From Paenibacillus ihuae (lineage in GTDB: Bacteria > Bacillota > Bacilli > Paenibacillales > Paenibacillaceae): 40,111 bases of DNA. The stretch is from contig NZ_LN831198.1 of assembly GCF_001368795.1 (NCBI RefSeq), positions 4,161,678 to 4,201,788 on the forward strand. The letters run 5' to 3'. The notes beneath the pieces were generated by a model, which searched no databases, was not told the origin of the DNA, and saw only the letters and a list, made by a program, of their open reading frames with translations. This document shows, piece after piece, positions 1 to 7,734 of this stretch (position 1 is its first letter; each line of letters starts with the position of its first letter). The translations under genes were made by a program, and so were the position numbers.

Positions 1-22
1 GGAGTACTGCTGCCGTAAGTAC

Positions 23-312
23 AAAAAAACCTCCCATCCCTAGCGTATTTACGCTAGGGACGAGAGGTTTGAATTCCCGTGGTACCACCCTGGTTAGCGG
101 CTGGACATGCTCTGCCTGCCACTCACTTTAACACCCTTTATCGGGGGTGAGGCGACGACGGTTCACACGCTGGACTCTGTAAAGACCATTTACAGAACCT
201 GCGGCTTGCGCCGTTACTCCGAGGTGAGTTCATCCGCTTCGTTAACCGGCTTGCACCTGTACACCGGCTCTCTGAACTAACGTCCAGCAAATTAATACTC
301 CTCTTCATCGAT
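23..312 (-). promoter_or_regulatory. T-box riboswitch leader, apparent leucine (CUC) specifier
   Basis: Read on the minus strand, this is a complete tRNA-sensing T-box leader. The stem I specifier loop is closed by GAGG (303-300) and CCUC (224-221). It carries the AGUA S-turn (299-296) opposite GAA-CUC-A, with the codon CUC at 228-226. Above it come an AGAGAG bulge and a GGUG-containing distal loop, and GGAG follows the specifier region. The T-box sequence AGGGTGGTACC lies at about 91-81. A long hairpin at 70-31 ends in seven U residues, giving the intrinsic terminator. The controlled gene starts left of position 1. Gene order in Bacillus would predict alaS, but the specifier as I read it is a leucine codon. 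Confidence 0.9.
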
Positions 313-348
313 AGGTATTTCGATATGCTAATCGTAATATTACACAAT

Positions 349-378
349 ATTATATACAACTTTGTTGTCTATAGTCAA
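349..378 (-). promoter_or_regulatory. Sigma-A promoter of the T-box transcript
   Basis: On the minus strand, TTGACT (378-373) and TATAAT (354-349) are separated by 18 nt. Transcription would start near 342, about 30 nt before stem I of the T-box leader. The -35 lies just past the stop codon of the upstream permease, so the leader is transcribed from its own promoter. Confidence 0.75.
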
Positions 379-391
379 TGTTTTTGCCAGC

Positions 392-1459
392 TCACACAGG
401 CTTACGCCGGATATAATACGTAAAGATATGCTGAATGACGACTTTTCCGGCTGCAAAGACCGGCACCGCGAGGATTAAGCCGATCATTCCTGCAACCTCC
501 CCGCCGACCAGCAGGGCAAAAATGATCATCAACGGATGCAGATGCAGCCTCCGGCCCACTACCTGCGGGGAAATAACGTTGCTCTCCAGCATTTGGCACA
601 GCGTATTCACGACCGCTACCAGCAGCACAAGCCGCAGCGAGATCGTCGTCGCCATCACAATCGCAGGAGCAGCCCCGAGAAACGGGCCCATATACGGAAC
701 GATATTGAACACAGCCACCACGCAGGCAAACAGCAGGGCATACGGCATACCAATGATCGCGTAACCGATATAGGCCAGTACACCGATGATAAGACAGACC
801 AGAAACTGGCCGCGGATATAATTGCCGAGTGCCTCATCAATATCCTTCAGCAGCTTCACCATCGACTTGCGGCGGGAGCGGGGCAGACAGGAAACGACCG
901 TCCGTTCAAACACGTCGAAGTCTTTTAGGATATAGAACACAAGAAACGGTACGATAAAGGCATTGAACAGCACCCCTATCGTCGTTCCGATATTATCGAG
1001 AAAATGGGAAATCCCTTCCGCAAGCCGGTTCTCCTGTTGAAAAAACCAGTTATTCATCCCTGTTTCTACACCCGGCGGGATCAGCCTGGTATTCATCTTC
1101 CGCATTAAGCCCTGCGCATGCAGCGTCATTTCCGGCAAATGCTCGTTCAGCTCCTCCAGCTGTTCGATGAACATCGGGATCAGGTTAATAGCTATGACGG
1201 CAAGCGTAGTCAGGAATACAGTATAGATGAGCAGCACCGCCACACCCCGCGGCATTTTCCGCCCGGCCAGCATACTGACTACCGGATTCAGCACGTAGGA
1301 AATGATCATCGCAGCCAGAAAGGGCGCCAGAATCGCTTTTAGAAAAACAAATATCCCATGCAGCATCGGACGGAGCAGCCAGACAAAATATAAAATGATC
1401 AGGCAGAGCAGCACACCGATCATCCAGCGGAACCATTTGCTTTGCGACCATTGCTCCAC
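392..1459 (-). CDS. AI-2E family transporter (YrrI-like permease)
   Basis: This 355-residue polytopic membrane protein of the AI-2E transporter family (PF01594) has several hydrophobic helices. They begin at about residues 12-30 and 35-60, with a C-terminal cluster around residues 210-340. Family members move small solutes across the cytoplasmic membrane; the name comes from TqsA, and the substrate here cannot be read from the sequence. The start is GTG at 1459, preceded by GGAGG at a proper distance. In Bacillus the homologue yrrI lies near alaS. Here the next feature downstream is an independent T-box leader, which agrees with that neighbourhood. Family assignment is secure; function is not. 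Confidence 0.9.
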   Translation of the reverse strand: MEQWSQSKWFRWMIGVLLCLIILYFVWLLRPMLHGIFVFLKAILAPFLAAMIISYVLNPVVSMLAGRKMPRGVAVLLIYTVFLTTLAVIAINLIPMFIEQLEELNEHLPEMTLHAQGLMRKMNTRLIPPGVETGMNNWFFQQENRLAEGISHFLDNIGTTIGVLFNAFIVPFLVFYILKDFDVFERTVVSCLPRSRRKSMVKLLKDIDEALGNYIRGQFLVCLIIGVLAYIGYAIIGMPYALLFACVVAVFNIVPYMGPFLGAAPAIVMATTISLRLVLLVAVVNTLCQMLESNVISPQVVGRRLHLHPLMIIFALLVGGEVAGMIGLILAVPVFAAGKVVIQHIFTYYIRRKPV

Positions 1460-1559
1460 GTTATCCCTCCTGATCGTAATCAGCCTAAGACAGGCATACG
1501 ATATCAGTATGTGTGGGAGGATGGCAAAATACTCTTGTTGCCCAACAAATAATTGTTTT

Positions 1560-1614
1560 TTGTTATCCCGGTTCGAAAGTTGGTATGGTGGACAGAATCG
1601 GCGTTGGCTAAAAT
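1560..1614 (+). promoter_or_regulatory. Glucan-regulon promoter of the first GH16 gene
   Basis: A direct repeat, TTGTTAT (1560-1566) and TTGGTAT (1580-1586), is separated by 13 nt, giving a 20-bp period. It is followed by 22 nt and the -10 box TAAAAT (1609-1614). There is no good -35 hexamer, as expected for an activator-dependent promoter. The same arrangement precedes three other genes of the module. Confidence 0.8.
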
Positions 1615-1618
1615 CATA

Positions 1619-1635
1619 TTGTAAAACGCTTTCAT
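1619..1635 (+). promoter_or_regulatory. Degenerate cre-like site
   Basis: The segment contains AAACGCTTTCA. Its reverse complement begins TGAAAGCGTT, which matches the first ten bases of the CcpA cre consensus, but the right arm has one extra base. It lies just after the predicted transcription start of the first GH16 gene, a position suited to catabolite repression. The match is imperfect. Confidence 0.35.
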
Positions 1636-1656
1636 TTTAAGGAGGAATGCTTTTCT

Positions 1657-2379
1657 ATGAAAAGACTGAAGAAATTTTGCGGTGCTGGTCTGACCTTGCT
1701 GCTTGTCGGATTGCTGGCGGGGGCTCCGTCTGTATCGGCTGCCACCGTCTTTTATGAACCTCTGACCTACTTCAATTCCGCAACCTGGCAAAAAGCCGAC
1801 GGCTATTCCAATGGAGGTATGTTTAACTGCACCTGGCGCGCCAACAATGTCTCATTTACCAGCGGAGGACAGCTTCGCCTTGCGCTGACCAGTTCCAGCT
1901 ACAATAAGTTTGACGGTGCTGAATACCGGTCTACAAACAAGTACGGCTACGGCAAATATGAGGTCAACATGAAGCCGGCCAAAAACAGCGGAATCGTCTC
2001 CTCCTTCTTCACGTATACCGGTCCTTCCGACGGAACACCATGGGATGAGATTGATATCGAATTCCTTGGCAAGGATACGACTAAAGTACAGTTCAATTAT
2101 TACACTAATGGCGTCGGCGGACACGAAAAGGTCGTCGATCTGGGCTTCGATGCTTCGCAGGGCTATCATACGTATGCTTTTGACTGGCAGGCAGGGTCGA
2201 TTAAATGGTATGTGGATGGAGTGCTCAAGCATACGGCCACCAGCAATATTCCCTCCCGTGCCGGTAAAATCATGATGAACCTTTGGAACGGTACAGGCGT
2301 CGATTCCTGGCTCGGATCATATAACGGGGCCAATCCGCTGTATGCCTATTACGATTGGTTGAAATATACAGGCAACTAA
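1657..2379 (+). CDS. Secreted GH16 endo-beta-1,3-1,4-glucanase (lichenase)
   Basis: The 240-residue protein has a signal peptide (KRLKK, a hydrophobic stretch to about residue 25, cleavage near the ASA at about 27-29) followed by one GH16 jelly-roll catalytic domain. The catalytic motif WDEIDIEF is at residues 129-136, with Glu131 as nucleophile, Asp133 as helper and Glu135 as acid/base. Length and the sequence around MFNCTW and [14 protein letters not shown] are typical of Bacillus/Paenibacillus lichenases, which cut beta-1,4 bonds next to beta-1,3 bonds in mixed-linkage glucan. The ATG at 1657 follows AAGGAGG. It is first in a tandem pair with a closely similar gene and has its own terminator, so it is probably monocistronic. 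Confidence 0.95.
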   Translation: MKRLKKFCGAGLTLLLVGLLAGAPSVSAATVFYEPLTYFNSATWQKADGYSNGGMFNCTWRANNVSFTSGGQLRLALTSSSYNKFDGAEYRSTNKYGYGKYEVNMKPAKNSGIVSSFFTYTGPSDGTPWDEIDIEFLGKDTTKVQFNYYTNGVGGHEKVVDLGFDASQGYHTYAFDWQAGSIKWYVDGVLKHTATSNIPSRAGKIMMNLWNGTGVDSWLGSYNGANPLYAYYDWLKYTGN

Positions 2380-2385
2380 AAGCGG

Positions 2386-2436
2386 GCAAAAGGACCCAGG
2401 CGGCTACACAGAACGCGCCTGCCGGGGTCCTTTTGC
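2386..2436 (+). terminator. Rho-independent terminator after the first GH16 gene
   Basis: A long hairpin pairs GCAAAAGGACC (2386-2396) with GGTCCTTTTGC (2426-2436). An inner helix CAGGCG/CGCCTG extends it. The descending arm supplies the T-rich stretch, and it sits 7 nt after the stop codon. Confidence 0.8.
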
Positions 2437-2464
2437 TTCTGTTCAAATCCGTTATCTTCAGAAT

Positions 2465-2519
2465 TTGTTATTCGGATTGACACATTGGTATGGCGGCTGC
2501 AGCCGTCATTCAGTACGAT
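2465..2519 (+). promoter_or_regulatory. Glucan-regulon promoter of the second GH16 gene
   Basis: TTGTTAT (2465-2471), 13 nt, TTGGTAT (2485-2491), 22 nt, then the -10 box TACGAT (2514-2519). The spacing is identical to the promoter at 1560-1614 although the intervening bases differ. Confidence 0.8.
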
Positions 2520-2551
2520 ATTAGCAAGAAAACATCACAGGAGGAACAGGT

Positions 2552-3304
2552 TTGATACGCAGCAGGTTAATCAAAACGTCCGCAGCGGTTGCAGCTCTGT
2601 CGGCCGCTGTATGGGGGATATGGGCTTTCACTTCAGCATCCAGCTCAGAAGCCGGAAGCGTCAAGGACAAATTCACAACATTCAACTCGGAGTTCTGGAA
2701 GAAAACGGATGGCTATTCCAATGGAGACATGTTCAACTGCACCTGGCGCGAGGACAACGTTTCGTTCGCCGGAGATGACCTCATGACCCTGTCGCTCACC
2801 AGCCCGTCTCCGGGAGAGTTCGACGGTGCGGAGTACCGTTCGCTGGACAAGTACGGCTATGGCAGGTATGAAATCCGGATGAAGCCGGCGGCCAATCCCG
2901 GTGTGGTCTCTTCTTTTTTCACTTATACCGGCCCTTCGGAAGGTGAACCTTGGGACGAAATCGACATTGAATTTTTGGGCAAGAATACGCGGCAGGTGCA
3001 GTTAAATTACTTCACTGACGGGGCAGGGGGGCATGAGCAGGTGATCGACCTCGGCTTTGATGCCTCACAGGAATTCCACTGGTATGGCTTCGACTGGAAG
3101 AGGGACTCCATTACCTGGTACATCGACGGACGGCCCGTTCACACAGCCACTGCGAACATCCCCTCCACCGCGGGCCGCATTATGATGAATCTCTGGAACG
3201 GGACTGGCGTGGACTCCTGGCTGGAGCCGTTTGACGGCAAGGTACCGCTCCACGCTTACTATGACCAGTTCCGCTATACTCCGGATCAAGCATCGGGCGA
3301 GTAA
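2552..3304 (+). CDS. Second GH16 lichenase-type beta-glucanase
   Basis: This 250-residue paralogue of the preceding enzyme keeps the same catalytic motif, WDEIDIEF at residues 134-141 (Glu136, Asp138, Glu140), and most flanking blocks ([28 protein letters not shown]). The N terminus is a hydrophobic export signal at about residues 9-28 followed by a Ser-rich stretch. No lipobox is present, and cleavage versus membrane anchoring cannot be decided by eye. The start is TTG at 2552, with AGGAGG just upstream. It has its own promoter and terminator. The close match to its neighbour suggests a tandem duplication followed by divergence. The expected substrate is lichenan or cereal beta-glucan. Confidence 0.93.
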   Translation: MIRSRLIKTSAAVAALSAAVWGIWAFTSASSSEAGSVKDKFTTFNSEFWKKTDGYSNGDMFNCTWREDNVSFAGDDLMTLSLTSPSPGEFDGAEYRSLDKYGYGRYEIRMKPAANPGVVSSFFTYTGPSEGEPWDEIDIEFLGKNTRQVQLNYFTDGAGGHEQVIDLGFDASQEFHWYGFDWKRDSITWYIDGRPVHTATANIPSTAGRIMMNLWNGTGVDSWLEPFDGKVPLHAYYDQFRYTPDQASGE

Positions 3305-3323
3305 TAATTCCCTGCGCCATTCC

Positions 3324-3359
3324 GACAAGAAACCGCCTTAATCAAGGCGGTTTCTTGTC
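3324..3359. terminator. Bidirectional terminator
   Basis: A perfect 16-bp inverted repeat (3324-3339 and 3344-3359) has an AATC loop, with AAGAAA/TTTCTT in the outer stem. It lies between the convergent GH16 gene and binding-protein gene and can serve both. Confidence 0.85.
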
Positions 3360-3369
3360 CCTGCGGCAC

Positions 3370-4950
3370 TCAATGGCGACTGCGGTCCCAGGCATTGACC
3401 TCTGAGGTTTCGGTTAATCCCCCGTAGGCTTTCCATTTGCCGACAAATTCGTCAAATTCTCCGATGCCGCTGTCCGCGAAGATGATTTTTTGATAGCTTT
3501 TTTGTTCCAGCTTCTTCAGCAGCTCCCCGGCGCTCTTCATCGTCACGGTCGGCGGTCCCGTGAACTGCTCCTTACGGGAAGCATCCTTCTGGCCGAGCAG
3601 CACGGGAGCAATGTCCTTCGGAATTTCCTTGATGACCTTGGAAGGAATTCTCGCTCCATCGAAGGTCAGTGTATAAGAAGCGACCCGGATGCCGCCCATC
3701 GGCAGAGCAGAAGGCATAATGGTCGGATTTCCGTCAACGATTGTCCAATCATATCCCTCTGCTAGACCATTGCTGAACTCGCCGGTCGAGGTAGCGTAAG
3801 AATCAAACAAATAATTCTGATAGGTAAAAAAGACTTCAGGATGCTTCATCTTCTTGTTAATCAGAATAGCGCCGTTGACAGGCAAGGTGCCTCTTCTCAT
3901 GGCGGTGCCGTCCGGTCCGGAAGGGATGGCGACAGCCTGGACGCGTGCCTGCGGGTCTGTATCGGTCAGGTATGATAAGGGCCAGCCGCGCATCCAGTAC
4001 GGACCGGCAATGATGCCGGCCTTGCCCGAAACGAACAGATTGGCGGCGCCCTCTTCATCCAGCCACGCACTGTCGGCGGACAAGTATCCTTGCCCCACCC
4101 AATGCTTCATGAGTGCGACAGCCTTGCGGGCACCTGGCAGCACGGACCCGTATTCCAGTGTTCCGTCGCTCCGGCGGTTCCATTGCTCAGGAACCGTGCC
4201 GAACGCGCCAAAAATCCAACTGCTGTCGCCCATCCAAGTATTGGCACCATTCCTGAAACCGACTGCAAGGCCGTAAGTATCCTTAAGACCGTTGCCGTCC
4301 GGGTCCCGGTTGACAAAGGCATCCATGACCCGTTCCAGTTCGTCCAAAGTCCGCGGTGCCGCCAGATTCAGCTTGTCCAGCCAATCCTGGCGGATCCAGA
4401 GCAGCGGATCGGAGTTATATTCATAGTCCATGATTGGAATTGCATACTTGTGTCCGTCCCGCACGAAGGGATCCCACGCCGAGGGGTCCTCGGCCACGGC
4501 CTTCTTCCAAACCGCGGAAGCATATTTATCAAATAAACTGCCAACTTCCATGAATTGCCCGGATTCGATCAGTTCCTGGATGATATCTGCATCTCTTGTC
4601 GTTACGACATCGGGCATATTGCCTTTGGCCAGCTCAAGCCTCAGCTTGTTGGCATAGGTCTCGGAGGTGCCGGAGATGGTCCATAGATAACGGATGCGGA
4701 TACCCAGCCGTTCCTCAGCCCAAGTCGTATGCACGTTATGTTCCAGGCTCTCGCCCTTTTTAAAGGTCAGATTGGGGTTGACGGAGCCTACTGTATACAG
4801 ATCTACAGGAGGAATATATTTACCTTCACTGACTTCGAAATGAGGCGTTATGCTCTCCTGGGAAGCTGCCGGGAGACTTTCGCCGGTGCTCTGGAAGTCG
4901 CAACCCGACAACGTCAGGAGCAGTATGAGTAGTGATAAACGGATTTTCAT
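3370..4950 (-). CDS. Extracellular solute-binding lipoprotein (LplA/YtcQ type), orphan
   Basis: The 526-residue protein has a lipoprotein signal with lipobox LSGC (Cys17), so the mature protein should be anchored on the outer membrane face. The rest resembles the large (500-550 residue) sugar-binding proteins that usually work with LplB/LplC or YtcP/YteP permeases. Here no permease genes accompany it. It is transcribed divergently from the sensor kinase gene across 116 bp. That arrangement suggests it either delivers ligand to the neighbouring transporter (12-15 kb) or helps the sensor kinase detect oligosaccharides. Both roles are inference. Start ATG at 4950. Confidence 0.85.
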   Translation of the reverse strand: MKIRLSLLILLLTLSGCDFQSTGESLPAASQESITPHFEVSEGKYIPPVDLYTVGSVNPNLTFKKGESLEHNVHTTWAEERLGIRIRYLWTISGTSETYANKLRLELAKGNMPDVVTTRDADIIQELIESGQFMEVGSLFDKYASAVWKKAVAEDPSAWDPFVRDGHKYAIPIMDYEYNSDPLLWIRQDWLDKLNLAAPRTLDELERVMDAFVNRDPDGNGLKDTYGLAVGFRNGANTWMGDSSWIFGAFGTVPEQWNRRSDGTLEYGSVLPGARKAVALMKHWVGQGYLSADSAWLDEEGAANLFVSGKAGIIAGPYWMRGWPLSYLTDTDPQARVQAVAIPSGPDGTAMRRGTLPVNGAILINKKMKHPEVFFTYQNYLFDSYATSTGEFSNGLAEGYDWTIVDGNPTIMPSALPMGGIRVASYTLTFDGARIPSKVIKEIPKDIAPVLLGQKDASRKEQFTGPPTVTMKSAGELLKKLEQKSYQKIIFADSGIGEFDEFVGKWKAYGGLTETSEVNAWDRSRH

Positions 4951-4990
4951 GAAACACCTGCTTTTCGTAAAATACTGGGGAGTTGAACCG

Positions 4991-5028
4991 ATTGTATCAC
5001 AATCGTCTTCAGCATCGTGTGATACACT
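4991..5028. promoter_or_regulatory. Back-to-back extended -10 promoters forming an inverted repeat
   Basis: TGTATCACA (4993-5001) and TGTGATACA (5018-5026) are perfect inverted copies. Read outward, each contains an extended -10 box: TGA-TACAAT on the minus strand toward the binding protein, and TGA-TACACT on the plus strand toward the kinase. The -35 regions would overlap each other and are poor. The repeat may equally be an operator for a dimeric regulator. Confidence 0.5.
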
Positions 5029-5066
5029 GCATTTAGTAGATTGAAGTCTTTGTAAAGGATGATCTT

Positions 5067-6815
5067 ATGACCCGGCGGCCGAACCTATTCATCAAAATGC
5101 TTGCAATTCTCCTATCTCTCATTTCGGTTACGCTCTTATTCTACGGATTGTCATACCGAAAGGATATCGGTGTCATTACCAGTCAGATTAAGACGACCGA
5201 CTTGAACCATCTGGAGTTCCTGACTCAACAGCTGGACAACAATATCAACCAATTAGCAGGCAGCATGTATGCGCTACAGAGAGATCCGACCGTCCGCGAC
5301 TATGAGCAGATCCGGCAACTGGGCCATCTCATTGATCCTGCCCAGACCATTATGACCGTACTGGAGAAGCTTTCCCTTCAGACCAGCTCCAGTACGTGGG
5401 AGAACCGGATTGTCCTGTACAAGCCGCAGAGCGGGGAGACCCTGGGCTCGGATTCCTCTCTCTCCTTTGATTCCTCCGTACTGAAGAAGCCTTTGCCTTC
5501 GGGCTGGGAGTATATTCCGGAGGACAAGGGCAGTGCTGAAGCGGGCTTCCGCCTGCTGCTGTCGGACCCTATCGAGAGAAGAAATGTGCCCAGCAAGGCG
5601 GGACTCCTGGTGTCCATGTATTTTCCTGTATCCAATATTGAGCGGTTGTTCGATGCCTACCAGTCGCAAAACAAGGGCGATACTTTCCTGTTTAATCCAT
5701 CATTCGGGGTGATTCTTTCCCGCAATACCGACCCTGAAATGGCGAAGCAGATCGTTACAACGCTGGCTTCTTCGGCCGGTCAAGGAACTTCAGAAATCTT
5801 TAGCCTCAAGGGAGGCAGCTTTCTCGTCAGTTCAGTCCCATCCTCTGCCATCAATTGGCAGGTAGTGCATTATTCGCCGCTGAAGCAGATTCTTCAGCCG
5901 ATCCGGAGCAGCCGCTACTCCTTCCTGACGGGAACGGCCATTCTTTTGGTCATGAGCCTGCTGTTCTCGCTTCAGCTCTACCGCCAAGTTCAGCGTCCGG
6001 TAAGCCTCTTGCTGCGCTCCCTTAACAGAATGAAGGAAGGTCGCTGGTCTACCCGTATTCATGCCAAGACCAATCCTGAATTCACGATGCTCAACGAAGA
6101 GTTTAACGAGATGGCGGAAAAGATTCAATCGTTAATTGAGCAGGTCTATCTGGAACAGATCCGGGCTAAGGACGCTCACTTGAAGCAGCTTCAATCACAG
6201 ATCAATCCGCATTTTCTCTATAATTGCCTGTTCTTCATCAAGAGCAAGGCCGTTGTCGGCGATACGGATTCGGTGGAGGCGATGGCGCTTAATCTTGGGG
6301 AGTATTACCGCTACATCACCAAAGTCGACCATTCCCTCACCACGCTTCAAGATGAACTGAAGCTCCTGGAGAATTACCTGGAAATTCAGAATTTGCGGAA
6401 ACAGCGCATCCGCTATGAGATGGATATTGCCGATGAATTACTTGGTCTGCAAATCCCCCGGCTGCTGATTCAACCCTTAGTCGAGAACAGTATCATCCAT
6501 GGCATTGAGAAAAAAATCGGCCAGGGCTTCATCCGGATCACCGCCAGCCAAACGCTTGAAGCGGTGACAGTCACTGTTGAGGACAACGGAGCCGGCATGA
6601 CCGATGAGGAGATTGCCTCTCTGCATGCCAGAATATCCGAATCGAGGCGCGAGGACGGAGGCTGCGGACTCTGGAATATCCAGCAGCGTCTTAAGTCTCA
6701 TTATGATGATTCTTCCGGCCTTCTGATCGCCTCTTCACCTGCCGGCGGTCTAAAAATCACACTCCGTATGGAGAAGAAAGAGGAAAACTATGCATCAAAT
6801 TCTGCTGGTCGATGA
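5067..6815 (+). CDS. YesM-type sensor histidine kinase
   Basis: This 582-residue two-component kinase has TM1 at about 9-28, an extracellular sensing region of about 250 residues, TM2 at about 285-304, and a HAMP segment to about 360. A His_kinase domain (PF06580) follows with the phospho-acceptor in INPHFLYN (His382), then a HATPase domain with PLVENSIIHG and an EDNGAGM N/G box. This architecture is that of YesM-family kinases that control carbohydrate genes in Bacillota. ATG at 5067 follows AAAGGA. The 3' end overlaps the response-regulator start by 26 nt, so the two are translationally coupled. The expected signal is glucan oligosaccharide outside the cell, inferred from context. Confidence 0.93.
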   Translation: MTRRPNLFIKMLAILLSLISVTLLFYGLSYRKDIGVITSQIKTTDLNHLEFLTQQLDNNINQLAGSMYALQRDPTVRDYEQIRQLGHLIDPAQTIMTVLEKLSLQTSSSTWENRIVLYKPQSGETLGSDSSLSFDSSVLKKPLPSGWEYIPEDKGSAEAGFRLLLSDPIERRNVPSKAGLLVSMYFPVSNIERLFDAYQSQNKGDTFLFNPSFGVILSRNTDPEMAKQIVTTLASSAGQGTSEIFSLKGGSFLVSSVPSSAINWQVVHYSPLKQILQPIRSSRYSFLTGTAILLVMSLLFSLQLYRQVQRPVSLLLRSLNRMKEGRWSTRIHAKTNPEFTMLNEEFNEMAEKIQSLIEQVYLEQIRAKDAHLKQLQSQINPHFLYNCLFFIKSKAVVGDTDSVEAMALNLGEYYRYITKVDHSLTTLQDELKLLENYLEIQNLRKQRIRYEMDIADELLGLQIPRLLIQPLVENSIIHGIEKKIGQGFIRITASQTLEAVTVTVEDNGAGMTDEEIASLHARISESRREDGGCGLWNIQQRLKSHYDDSSGLLIASSPAGGLKITLRMEKKEENYASNSAGR

Positions 6816-7734
6816 TGAACCCTACGTCGTTGATGATTTATCCATCTCGCTTCCTTGGGCGGAAATGGGGTTCGAACAGGTTCACAAAGCCTACTCCGGG
6901 TACGAAGCGCTGGAGCTGCTTCAGCGCTATCCTATAGACATCGTAGTCACTGACATCAATATGCCGGAAATCTCGGGCATTGAACTGATCGCTTCCATCC
7001 GCAGCCGCTGGAAGCATATCCGGGTTGTTATGCTGACCGGCTATGCCGAATTTGAATATGCCCGTAAGGCAATAGAAGAGCAGGCCAGCGCCTACCTCCT
7101 TAAGCCGATTGCAAATAACCAGCTAATCGACGTTATCGTTAAGCTCCAGGAGGAGCTCCGTTCAGAGTGGGAGACCTGGTCCTCCTATCAGCGGACGATG
7201 CAGACCTTCCGTGAGCATCTTCCTCTCCTGCGGGACCGCCTGCTCAGCGAGCTGCTCCAGGGGCGGAAGCTGTCCGTACAGCAGCTGCAAGAGCGGCTCG
7301 CCCAGTTCGATCTCCCGCTGCGGGCCGACCTGCCGGTATGCCTCGCAGTAGTCAGACCGGAGGAATTCTTCCGCCGGCAGGACATGCGCAGCATGCTGCT
7401 GTTCGAATACGCGATCATCAATATCGCACAGGAGCTGTTCCAAGACCATTTCCACATCTGGTCGTGCAAGGATGTGCATGATTATCTCATATTTCTGCTC
7501 CAGCCCAGGGATGACATTGAACCCAGCGGTAATCCGGGGAATGATGTCGCGCAGGCGGCTTATCAGTTGCAGAACCATGTCAGCACGCTGATTGGAGGCG
7601 GCCTCTCCGTTGTAACCACAGGCTGGGGAGAGTTCCCCGATCAGGTCTATTCGCTCTATCAATCCGCCATTACGGCCATCCGCCAGCATATCGGCAGCGA
7701 AACAGGTATTTATCTGGACGTCACCGACACCTGA
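6790..7734 (+). CDS. YesN-type response regulator, N-terminal part (frameshifted)
   Basis: The 314-residue first part of a response regulator has a REC domain at residues 1-120 with the acidic pair Asp8/Asp9, phospho-acceptor Asp55 (VVTDINMPE) and Lys in YLLKP. A long linker domain typical of YesN-family regulators follows. The frame ends at TGA 7732-7734, and the protein continues without loss in the +1 frame from 7733. Together the two parts give about 535 residues, the normal size for this family, so this is one gene with a net one-base insertion (or two-base loss) near 7726-7732. If the break is real, the phospho-switch is separated from its DNA-binding domain. Confidence 0.88.
   Translation: MHQILLVDDEPYVVDDLSISLPWAEMGFEQVHKAYSGYEALELLQRYPIDIVVTDINMPEISGIELIASIRSRWKHIRVVMLTGYAEFEYARKAIEEQASAYLLKPIANNQLIDVIVKLQEELRSEWETWSSYQRTMQTFREHLPLLRDRLLSELLQGRKLSVQQLQERLAQFDLPLRADLPVCLAVVRPEEFFRRQDMRSMLLFEYAIINIAQELFQDHFHIWSCKDVHDYLIFLLQPRDDIEPSGNPGNDVAQAAYQLQNHVSTLIGGGLSVVTTGWGEFPDQVYSLYQSAITAIRQHIGSETGIYLDVTDT

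Noticed and set aside
138..359. 73-residue minus-strand open frame
   Set aside because: It lies wholly within the T-box leader and has no ribosome site; the RNA structure explains the sequence.
435..928. Plus-strand open frames opposite the YrrI-like permease
   Set aside because: Antisense shadows with low-complexity composition and no ribosome sites.
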